Assembly (NCBI GenBank): GCA_947575475.1
Contig: CANPNN010000057.1
Coordinates: 1 to 7,956 of the forward strand
DNA length: 7,956 nucleotides
Source: an uncultured Pseudoflavonifractor sp.
GTDB taxonomy: Bacteria > Bacillota_A > Clostridia > Oscillospirales > Oscillospiraceae
Direction: 5' to 3'
Within the stretch, counting starts at the first letter, position 1. Each line of letters starts with the position of its first letter. Positions 1-4,380 of this stretch are shown here, in pieces. Below the pieces are notes generated by a model. It had not been told where the DNA came from. It made no database searches and was given only the letters and a program-made list of their open reading frames with translations. Position numbers and translations under genes: made by a program.

Positions 1-158
1 GCCTGCCTGGGGGTCAGCCCCACCCCCGAGGCGTTTTCCCCATTGACCACGGTGAAGTCCACGTTATGGAGTTTTTTTACCGAGCGCAGATGGCGGCCCA
101 GGCAGTCCAACCCACCCTGCCCCACCACATCGCCCACGGCGAGAAGCCGGAGAAGCAT
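1..158 (-). CDS. ymdB: YmdB-family metallophosphoesterase, N-terminal fragment (cut by window edge)
   Basis: The 52 complete residues visible match the start of the YmdB/TIGR00282 calcineurin-like phosphoesterases, known in Bacillus as 2',3'-cyclic-nucleotide 2'-phosphodiesterases that influence sporulation and biofilm decisions. What is seen: a hydrophobic first strand ending in the metal-binding GD motif (residues 9-13, GDVVG), then a helix and the second signature VVNGEN (37-42), whose Asn/Glu are expected metal or catalytic residues; the rest lies outside the window. Three in-frame ATGs (167, 164, 158) are stacked. The AGAAAGG ribosome binding site directly abuts the first and sits 9 bases before the third, so 158 is preferred, and it also gives the usual short lead to the GD motif. 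The gene has its own promoter just upstream and follows the terminator of the small acidic gene, so it is probably transcribed independently. Family assignment is confident from two motifs; exact substrate is inferred. Confidence 0.85.
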   Translation of the reverse strand, partial: MLLRLLAVGDVVGQGGLDCLGRHLRSVKKLHNVDFTVVNGENASGVGLTPRQ

Positions 159-183
159 GAGCATCATCCTTTCTGATAAGGGT

Positions 184-212
184 ATTATACGGTATTTTTC
201 CCCAAAGCGCAA
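184..212 (-). promoter_or_regulatory. sigma-A-type promoter of ymdB
   Basis: On the minus strand there is a perfect TATAAT -10 box (189-184) with a 17-base spacer from a TTGCGC -35 box (212-207), which keeps only the TTG of the consensus. The predicted start is near 177, giving a short leader that contains the AGAAAGG ribosome binding site. It lies just after the terminator at 227-253, which supports an independent ymdB transcript. Confidence 0.6.
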
Positions 213-226
213 TGATCCCGGGGCGT

Positions 227-253
227 AAAAAAGCCAGCCCGTCAAGGGCTGGC
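227..253 (-). terminator. Rho-independent terminator of the small acidic gene, overlapping its stop codon
   Basis: Read on the minus strand, GCCAGCCC (253-246) pairs perfectly with GGGCTGGC (240-233) across a 5-base loop and is followed by six T (232-227). The 8-bp stem is mostly G-C. The 5' arm encodes the last Ala-Ser-Pro of the 66-residue protein and its TGA stop (244-242) lies in the loop, so the terminator is embedded in the end of the coding region. Confidence 0.8.
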
Positions 254-442
254 CGGGGGGTGGCCTCCCGCCGCTTCATATCCGGCAAGGAAGGCTGGAT
301 GGAGCACCGCAAGGAGGTTCATCTCCAATGGTTCCATAAGTGAATCAAGGGCCAGACTTGCATAGAAAGAGTCAAAAGCGTTTTCAAGGGAATCCTCAAA
401 TTGTTCCTGCAGACTTCTCATGTCCACTACGTCCTCATACAT
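242..442 (-). CDS. Small acidic protein of unknown function (66 aa)
   Basis: I do not recognise this protein. The ATG at 442 is chosen because a near-ideal GGAGGTG ribosome binding site (455-449) lies 6 bases before it; the upstream in-frame ATGs at 463 and 457 would sit before or inside that site. The product has about 12 Asp/Glu against one Arg. Residues 10-40 look like one or two amphipathic helices with Phe/Tyr/Leu spaced among acids, and 39-57 form a more hydrophobic segment (LEMNLLAVLHPAFLAGY), then a Gly/Pro tail. The middle is too polar for a clear membrane anchor. It has a promoter with a perfect TTGACA -35 box and an overlapping terminator, so it looks like a real single-gene transcript. 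It is divergent from a ribbon-helix-helix gene with a shared control region. An acidic partner or anti-repressor of that protein is possible, but this is speculation; a toxin role has no direct support. Confidence 0.7.
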   Translation of the reverse strand: MYEDVVDMRSLQEQFEDSLENAFDSFYASLALDSLMEPLEMNLLAVLHPAFLAGYEAAGGHPPASP

Positions 443-460
443 AGCAGTCACCTCCATTAC

Positions 461-487
461 CACTAATTTACACTAATAACCACGAAT
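461..487. repeat. Three phased CACTAAT-type direct repeats, probable operator
   Basis: CACTAAT occurs at 461-467 and 471-477, and CACGAAT at 481-487, each starting exactly 10 bases after the last, so all three face the same side of the helix. They span the -10 box and spacer of the minus-strand promoter and touch the -35 box of the plus-strand promoter. Ribbon-helix-helix repressors such as CopG and Arc bind tandem short sites about one turn apart, and the adjacent plus-strand gene encodes such a protein. Binding by that product is inferred. Confidence 0.6.
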
Positions 488-494
488 TGTCAAA
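465..494 (-). promoter_or_regulatory. Promoter of the small acidic gene
   Basis: On the minus strand a perfect TTGACA (494-489) is followed after 18 bases by TAAATT (470-465), a 4/6 match to the -10 consensus. Transcription would start near 458, leaving a leader of only about 15 bases that holds the GGAGGTG ribosome binding site. The -35 box overlaps the -35 box of the divergent plus-strand promoter, and the CACTAAT repeats cover the spacer and -10 box. Confidence 0.6.
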
Positions 495-514
495 CAGAAA
501 TAGCAGATTATAGT
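487..514 (+). promoter_or_regulatory. Promoter of the ribbon-helix-helix gene
   Basis: TTGTCA (487-492, 5/6) and TATAGT (509-514, 5/6) are separated by 16 bases. The -35 hexamer shares bases with the -35 hexamer of the opposite promoter (489-494), so the two promoters are likely to compete or be co-regulated. TATTAT at 514-519 is an alternative -10 box. Confidence 0.5.
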
Positions 515-538
515 ATTATCCAATATAGAGGTGATACT

Positions 539-697
539 ATGAAGCCTTTGAAAAAGTCCATCAGTATTGTACTGGACGAGCCTGTTTTGGAGAAGATAAG
601 GCTGTTGGCAGAGGAAGAGGACCGTTCCGTCTCAAGCTGTATCAATATTATCCTGCGGGAATATCTGGAAAATCACAGGGACGGCGGGAAATTGTAA
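539..697 (+). CDS. Small ribbon-helix-helix (Arc/CopG-type) DNA-binding protein, 52 aa
   Basis: The 52-residue product shows the ribbon-helix-helix pattern: a basic N-terminus, a beta strand with alternating polar and hydrophobic residues (KKSISIVLD, 5-13), helix A (about 14-27, EPVLEKIRLLAEEE), a short turn at DRSVS, and helix B (about 31-46, ending NIILREYLEN). Proteins of this fold dimerise and insert the paired strands into the major groove, usually repressing their own or a neighbouring promoter. The start is supported by GAGG seven bases before the ATG; this ORF is easily missed because it is short. It is divergent from the 66-residue acidic gene and shares overlapping promoters and a triple 10-bp repeat with it, suggesting that it regulates one or both. 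No toxin gene follows; htpG with its own promoter is next. Such proteins can be antitoxins, but the neighbour is not a recognised toxin. Confidence 0.8.
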   Translation: MKPLKKSISIVLDEPVLEKIRLLAEEEDRSVSSCINIILREYLENHRDGGKL

Positions 698-714
698 ACT
701 TTCTTTGAACCCCC

Positions 715-743
715 TTGAAAAATAGAGTACGAAGGATTATCAT
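715..743 (+). promoter_or_regulatory. sigma-A-type promoter of htpG
   Basis: TTGAAA (715-720, 5/6) and TATCAT (738-743, 5/6) are separated by an ideal 17 bases. Transcription should start near 750. The CIRCE palindrome begins inside the -10 box and covers the start site, the position expected for HrcA repression. Confidence 0.75.
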
Positions 744-781
744 AGGGTTAGCACTCGGGAAGAATGAGTGCTAACCCTATG
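741..781. promoter_or_regulatory. CIRCE element (HrcA operator) upstream of htpG, with extended arms
   Basis: TTAGCACTC (748-756), nine bases, and GAGTGCTAA (766-774) match the CIRCE consensus exactly. The inverted repeat continues outward with CATAGGG/CCCTATG, giving 16-bp perfect arms (741-756 and 766-781). CIRCE is the operator of the heat-shock repressor HrcA, whose activity depends on GroEL in Bacillota. Here it covers the -10 box and start site of htpG, so htpG should be induced when HrcA is inactivated by stress. In Bacillus subtilis htpG is not an HrcA target, so the wiring differs from that model. Confidence 0.95.
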
Positions 782-787
782 CTTTTT
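741..787 (+). terminator. Possible terminator formed by the extended CIRCE hairpin
   Basis: In RNA the 16-bp perfect stem with a 9-base loop is followed after one C by five T (783-787), which has the form of an intrinsic terminator. It would act on transcripts coming from the ribbon-helix-helix gene upstream. Transcripts started at the htpG promoter (near 750) would lack most of the left arm and could form only about 7 bp, so they should escape. This dual role is inferred. Confidence 0.4.
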
Positions 788-821
788 AAAATAACTTCCC
801 ATATACGGAGGCGCACACAAG

Positions 822-2738
822 ATGGCAAAGAAGCAATTCAAGGCGGAATCCAAGCGGCTTTTGGACCTGATGATCAACTCCATCTACACCCACAAGGAGA
901 TCTTCCTCCGGGAGCTTCTCTCCAACGCCAGCGACGCGGTGGACAAGCTGGCCTACAAGGCCCTCACCGACGACGGGGTGAAGCTCAAACGGAAGGATTT
1001 TCAGATCACCATCACCCCCGACAAGGCCGCCGGGACCCTGACCATCACCGACAACGGGATCGGCATGACGAAGGAGGAATTGGAGAAGAACCTGGGTACC
1101 ATCGCCCGCAGCGGCTCCCTCCAGTTCAAGCAGGAGATGGATAAGGCGGAGAAGGGCGCCAAGAACGTGGACATCATCGGCCAGTTCGGCGTGGGCTTCT
1201 ACTCCGCCTTCATGGTGGCCGACACGGTCACCGTCCGCTCCAAAGCCTATGGCGCCGACGAGGCCTGGGAGTGGGTAAGCGACGGGGCCGACGGCTATAC
1301 CGTAGAGCCTTGTGACAAGAGCGATGTGGGCACCCAGGTCATCCTCCGCCTGAAGGCCGATACCGACGAGGAAAGCTACAGCGAATATCTGGACCAGTAC
1401 CGCATCCAGGAGCTGGTAAAAAAGTACTCCGACTATGTCCACACCCCCATCCGCATGGAGATGGAGCGGAGCAAAATGAAGGACAAGCCCGCCGACGCCG
1501 GGGAGGACTACCAGCCCCAGTACGAGACGATCCGGGAGTGGGAGACCCTCAACTCCATGGTCCCCCTCTGGCAGCGGCCCAAGGCCAAGGTGAAGAAGGA
1601 GGAGTACGACCAGTTCTACCGGGAGAAATTCTCCGACTGGGAGGAGCCCCTTTGCACCATCCACGTCTCCGCCGAGGGTCAGATGGAGTACAAAGCCATG
1701 CTCTTTATCCCCGCCCACGCCCCCTACGATTACTACTCCAAGGATTACGAGAAGGGCCTCCAGCTCTACTCCTCCGGGGTCCTCATCATGGACAAGTGTC
1801 CCCAGGTGGTCCCCGACCACTTCTCCTTCGTCAAGGGCGTGGTGGACTCCCCCGACCTTCCCCTGAACATCTCCCGGGAGACCCTCCAGCACACCCGTGC
1901 CCTCCATATCATCGAGGGCAGCGTGGAGAAGAAGGTGAAGGCCGAGCTTCTCAAGCTCCAGAAGGAGGACCGGGAGAAGTACCTGACATTCTGGAAAGGC
2001 TTCGCCCGCCAGCTCAAGTACGGCACGGTGAACGGCTACGGGACCAAGAAGGAGGTCCTGCAGGACCTGCTCCTCTTCCCCTCCTCCAACGGGGAGGACC
2101 TGACCACCCTGCAGGAGTATGTGGACCGGATGAAGGAGGGCCAGGAGAGCATCTTCTACCTCTGCGCCGAGAGCGTGGAGATGGCCCGTGCCCTGCCCCA
2201 GGCCGAGCGGGTACTGGACAAGGGCTACGAGATCCTGTATTTCATCGACGAGGCGGACGAGTTCGTAGCCCAGACCCTGATGCAGTACGCCGGCAAGCCC
2301 TTCCAAAACGCCGCCGCCCCCGACGCCCTCCCCGAGACCGAGGAGGAGAAGGCGGAGAGCGAAAAGAAGGCCGAGGCCAACAAGCCCGTCCTGGACTTTG
2401 TCAAGGAGACCCTGGGGGAGAAGGTTTTTGACGTGCGCCTTTCCAAAGTCCTGAAGTCCGCCCCGGTATGCCTGTCCACCGACGGCCCCATGAGCCTGGA
2501 GATGGAGAAGTACTTCCAGCGCATGGGGGACGACATGGGGGGCATGAAGGCCCAGCGGGTCCTGGAGCTCAACGCCGACAGCCCGGTCTATTCCGCCCTC
2601 GCCCAGGCGGTGGCCCAGGACCCGGAGAAGGGGAAAAAATACGCCCAGCTCCTCTACACCCAGGCCCTCATCATCGCCGGCCTCCCCGTGGAGGACACGG
2701 CGAAATATACCGAGCTGGTCTGTTCCCTGATGGTATAA
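822..2738 (+). CDS. htpG: Molecular chaperone HtpG (bacterial Hsp90)
   Basis: A complete 638-residue cytoplasmic, ATP-dependent Hsp90 chaperone that remodels and protects client proteins under stress. The N-terminal GHKL ATPase domain shows E31 with N35 and D38 (ELLSNASDAVDKL), the DNGIGM motif (77-82), and the ATP-lid glycine motif GQFGVGFYSAF (120-130). The middle domain holds SRETLQ (351-356), whose Arg is expected to contact the ATP gamma-phosphate, in the conserved stretch from 341. The C-terminal dimerisation domain follows an acidic, Lys/Glu-rich linker around 505-520. There is no MEEVD tail, as is normal in bacteria. Length is typical. GGAGG lies 10 bases before the ATG. It is a single-gene transcript: CIRCE-controlled promoter upstream, strong terminator three bases after the stop. 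A long open frame antisense to it is a GC-bias shadow. Confidence 0.98.
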   Translation: MAKKQFKAESKRLLDLMINSIYTHKEIFLRELLSNASDAVDKLAYKALTDDGVKLKRKDFQITITPDKAAGTLTITDNGIGMTKEELEKNLGTIARSGSLQFKQEMDKAEKGAKNVDIIGQFGVGFYSAFMVADTVTVRSKAYGADEAWEWVSDGADGYTVEPCDKSDVGTQVILRLKADTDEESYSEYLDQYRIQELVKKYSDYVHTPIRMEMERSKMKDKPADAGEDYQPQYETIREWETLNSMVPLWQRPKAKVKKEEYDQFYREKFSDWEEPLCTIHVSAEGQMEYKAMLFIPAHAPYDYYSKDYEKGLQLYSSGVLIMDKCPQVVPDHFSFVKGVVDSPDLPLNISRETLQHTRALHIIEGSVEKKVKAELLKLQKEDREKYLTFWKGFARQLKYGTVNGYGTKKEVLQDLLLFPSSNGEDLTTLQEYVDRMKEGQESIFYLCAESVEMARALPQAERVLDKGYEILYFIDEADEFVAQTLMQYAGKPFQNAAAPDALPETEEEKAESEKKAEANKPVLDFVKETLGEKVFDVRLSKVLKSAPVCLSTDGPMSLEMEKYFQRMGDDMGGMKAQRVLELNADSPVYSALAQAVAQDPEKGKKYAQLLYTQALIIAGLPVEDTAKYTELVCSLMV

Positions 2739-2740
2739 GA

Positions 2741-2779
2741 AAAAGGACAGGTTCGCGCAAAATGCGAACCTGTCCTTTT
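2741..2779. terminator. Bidirectional Rho-independent terminator between htpG and rqcP
   Basis: AAAAGGACAGGTTCGC (2741-2756) pairs perfectly with its reverse complement (2764-2779) across a 7-base loop. On the plus strand the stem ends in TTTT; on the minus strand it ends in five T, one C and two more T. It therefore serves htpG and, from the opposite side, the minus-strand transcript ending with rqcP. Confidence 0.92.
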
Positions 2780-2810
2780 ATTAAAGAGCTCCAAATAACG
2801 CAGCCTCGCC

Positions 2811-3053
2811 TCATCTCACTTCCTCATACATCCCCGCCGCGTCCGCCTTCCCCACGATCTCCTGAGTAGAGAGCACCTTTACCCGGGTGACCCTCTCCCC
2901 AAATTTCAGTTCCAGCAGATCCCCGACCTTCACCTCGTAGGAGGCTTTCACCGCCCGGCCGTTGGCGGTGACCTTCCCTGCGTCGCAGGCCTCGTTGGCC
3001 ACAGTCCGCCGCTTAATGAGCCGGGAGTTCTTGAGCCACTTATCCAGCCGCAT
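2811..3053 (-). CDS. rqcP: S4-domain RNA-binding protein RqcP (YabO-like)
   Basis: This 80-residue protein is essentially one S4 RNA-binding domain. It opens with MRLDKWLKNSRLIKRRT, continues with EACDAGKVTANGRAVKASYEV (about 21-41) and the VKVGDLLEL strand, and closes with a short tail ending in MYEEVR. In Bacillus the orthologue, long called YabO and related to Hsp15, binds the 50S subunit with RqcH and helps add C-terminal alanine tails to stalled nascent chains. The ATG at 3053 is chosen because homologues begin at MRLDK and AGGTGG lies 8 bases ahead; an ATG at 3059 and a GTG at 3065 are in frame but too close to that site. It lies 36 bases after the TraX gene and is probably co-transcribed with it. 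The Bacillus neighbours yabP, yabQ and divIC are not downstream. Family is certain; RQC role is by orthology and mazG/hup context. Confidence 0.9.
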   Translation of the reverse strand: MRLDKWLKNSRLIKRRTVANEACDAGKVTANGRAVKASYEVKVGDLLELKFGERVTRVKVLSTQEIVGKADAAGMYEEVR

Positions 3054-3089
3054 ATCCATCCCCACCTTTTTCAGATTGCCCCTATTCTA

Positions 3090-3848
3090 TCACAGAACGA
3101 TAAAATTTGCCAGATAGAACAGCACAAATGTGTGCAGAGGGTAAAATACATAGAACAGCCACTTCATCCCCCGGCCCCTCTCCCCGTTGTACCGCAGCAT
3201 CAGGGGCAGCACCCAGATCATAAGGAACTGGTCGCTGTACTCTCCCAGGCTGAACTGGTAGGCACAGAAGACGATATAGGCGGCGGCCAAAGCCCCGGGC
3301 TTGTCCCGGAGGAAATACATGGCCACCCCCAGGACGATGAAGTCAAAGCCGTACTCGTTGATGGCCAGGTTGGGGATGAGCCCCGTCATGGTGTCCCCGT
3401 AAAGATGCCGGAAGGGCCCCATGTGGGAGACGACCAGATAGAAAAATTGGAGGGCAAATATCCCCGCCGCCATCCAAAGGCCCTTCCTTCTGTCCCTCTG
3501 CCCGGCCTCGATGGCGCTGACAATGAGCCCCACAAGGAGCATGGGAACGAAAATGTTGTGGTTCCCATAGTATCCGAACTCTTCGGCGGGAAAGGTCCGC
3601 TCCACCCACAGGGAGAAGAAGACCATAAAAAGCCCGGCGCAGTAGAGCCGCAGCAGGTATTTTTTCCGGCTGCGGGTGTGGGCGTAGCCCTGGGCCAGGC
3701 AGAACAGGAACAGGGGGTAGGCCCCCCGGCCCAGGCTCCGCAGCACAAAGCACAGTCCCATGGGGAGCGTGGGCGGGGCGAAATAGCTGCCGATGTGATC
3801 CAGAAGCATGAGGACAAGGGCGGTGACCTTCAAGGCAAAGGTAGACAT
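3090..3848 (-). CDS. TraX-family integral membrane protein
   Basis: A 252-residue polytopic membrane protein with the TraX family pattern. It has an N-terminal LK..AL..M..DHIG motif (residues 6-20, D17 and H18), then LRSLGRGAYPLFLFCLAQGY (36-55) followed by a basic HTRSRKKYLLRL segment, and a C-terminal FYPLHTFVLFYL motif (235-246). Six to eight hydrophobic segments are visible. TraX of the F plasmid N-acetylates pilin; chromosomal members in Clostridia lack pilin operons and their substrate is unknown, so surface acyl transfer is only a family-based guess. The ATG at 3848 has AAAGG about 10 bases upstream; a longer frame reaching 4019 would run back through the hup terminator and is rejected. 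A TATACT -10-like box (3886-3881) lies ahead but no good -35 box is seen. It interrupts the hup-rqcP pair of the conserved cluster. Confidence 0.85.
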   Translation of the reverse strand: MSTFALKVTALVLMLLDHIGSYFAPPTLPMGLCFVLRSLGRGAYPLFLFCLAQGYAHTRSRKKYLLRLYCAGLFMVFFSLWVERTFPAEEFGYYGNHNIFVPMLLVGLIVSAIEAGQRDRRKGLWMAAGIFALQFFYLVVSHMGPFRHLYGDTMTGLIPNLAINEYGFDFIVLGVAMYFLRDKPGALAAAYIVFCAYQFSLGEYSDQFLMIWVLPLMLRYNGERGRGMKWLFYVFYPLHTFVLFYLANFIVL

Positions 3849-3924
3849 AGGGGGGTATCCTTTCTCTGTGTGATAGGGCCAGTATAGGGAAGGAAAGGGA
3901 AAAAGAAAAGAGGTTTTCAGAGAT

Positions 3925-3963
3925 TGAAAGACATTTTTAAGAAAGTGAAAGAAATCTGAAAGA
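3925..3963. repeat. Phased TGAAAGA repeats upstream of the TraX gene
   Basis: TGAAAGA occurs at 3925-3931, 3946-3952 and 3957-3963, with a weaker copy TTTAAGA at 3936-3942. The starts are 11, 10 and 11 bases apart, about one helical turn each. On the minus strand, the coding sense of the TraX gene, they read TCTTTCA. The surrounding 3885-3965 region is purine-rich on the plus strand. They could be a tandem binding site for a response regulator or a curved-DNA element; no regulator is identified. Confidence 0.4.
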
Positions 3964-3980
3964 AGTCTTACAAGGATAAC

Positions 3981-4010
3981 AAAAGGACTCCGGAAAACCG
4001 GAGTCCCTTT
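3981..4010 (-). terminator. Rho-independent terminator of hup
   Basis: On the minus strand GGACTCCGG (4006-3998) pairs with CCGGAGTCC (3993-3985) across a TTTT loop and is followed by TTTT (3984-3981). It begins about 25 bases after the hup stop codon. It should separate hup transcription from the TraX-rqcP genes downstream. Confidence 0.85.
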
Positions 4011-4033
4011 GTGATCCAAAATCAGGATTTTAT

Positions 4034-4309
4034 TTACTTCGCAACGGCGTCCTTCAGAGCCTTGCCGGGCTTGAAGGCGGGAACCTTGGAGGCGGCGATC
4101 TTGATGGTCTCCTTGGTCTTGGGGTTGCGGCCCACCCGGGCGGCGCGGCTGCGGACCTCGAAGGAGCCGAAGCCGACCAGCTGGACCTTGTCGCCGTCGG
4201 CCAGGGCCTTGGCGATCACGTCAAACACGGCGTTGACAGCGGTCTCGGTGTCCTTCTTGGACAGGCCAGCCTTGTCGGCGGCAGCATTGATGAGTTCAGC
4301 TTTGTTCAT
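4034..4309 (-). CDS. hup: HU-family nucleoid DNA-binding protein
   Basis: A complete 91-residue HU protein, the small dimeric histone-like factor that bends and compacts DNA. Seen: the N-terminal helical dimerisation part opening [20 protein letters not shown], the signature GFGSFEVR (46-53), the DNA-binding arm with [11 protein letters not shown] (61-71) carrying the intercalating proline P63, and the C-terminal [14 protein letters not shown]. Many homologues have a Gly where this arm has Lys after NPKT. An AGGAGG site lies 9 bases before the ATG, consistent with heavy expression. It sits between mazG and the TraX gene, with its own likely promoter at the mazG stop and its own terminator, so it is probably both a member of the conserved cluster and an independent abundant transcript. 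A sequence-specific IHF role is unlikely in this phylum. Confidence 0.97.
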   Translation of the reverse strand: MNKAELINAAADKAGLSKKDTETAVNAVFDVIAKALADGDKVQLVGFGSFEVRSRAARVGRNPKTKETIKIAASKVPAFKPGKALKDAVAK

Positions 4310-4348
4310 GTTTTGTTTCCTCCTATTTTTTCTCGGCGGTGACCCGCC

Positions 4349-4378
4349 AATATATACTTAAGGCCAGCTGGCCGTTAA
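4349..4378 (-). promoter_or_regulatory. Probable promoter of hup
   Basis: On the minus strand TATATT (4354-4349, 5/6) follows TTAACG (4378-4373, 4/6) after 18 bases. The -35 box overlaps the mazG stop codon (4377-4375). The start would be near 4342 and the leader could form a small hairpin GGCGG/CCGCC (4348-4335) before the AGGAGG site. Confidence 0.45.
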
Positions 4379-4380
4379 GT
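4356..4380. repeat. 25-bp imperfect palindrome at the mazG-hup junction
   Basis: ACTTAA (4356-4361) and TTAAGT (4375-4380) flank the perfect palindrome GGCCAGCTGGCC (4362-4373), with one unpaired G at 4374. It includes the mazG stop codon and the -35 box and spacer of the likely hup promoter. It could be an operator for a dimeric regulator or a hairpin at the end of the mazG transcript; there is no T tract on the minus strand, so a terminator is less likely. Confidence 0.55.

Noticed and set aside
443..463. Longer start for the 66-aa acidic protein at 463 or 457
   Set aside because: The transcript is predicted to start near 458 and the GGAGGTG site at 449-455 lies within this extension, correctly spaced for the ATG at 442.
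242..697. Classical toxin-antitoxin operon
   Set aside because: The genes are divergent, not tandem, and the acidic protein has no recognised toxin fold or basic RNase-like surface; kept only as a possibility in the findings.
786..2306. Long 506-codon open frame on the minus strand inside htpG
   Set aside because: It is antisense to a certain htpG gene with intact motifs; its Leu/Val/Gly/His-rich translation is the usual product of reading GC-rich coding DNA backwards, and it lacks a convincing ribosome binding site.
3132..3887. 251-codon plus-strand frame opposite the TraX gene
   Set aside because: The opposite strand encodes a clear membrane protein with TraX motifs; this frame is low-complexity Gly/Pro/Glu/His-rich shadow.
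3849..4019. N-terminal extension of the TraX protein to an upstream ATG at 4019
   Set aside because: It would read through the hup terminator and the repeat tract and adds 57 residues absent from the family; a ribosome binding site supports the ATG at 3848.
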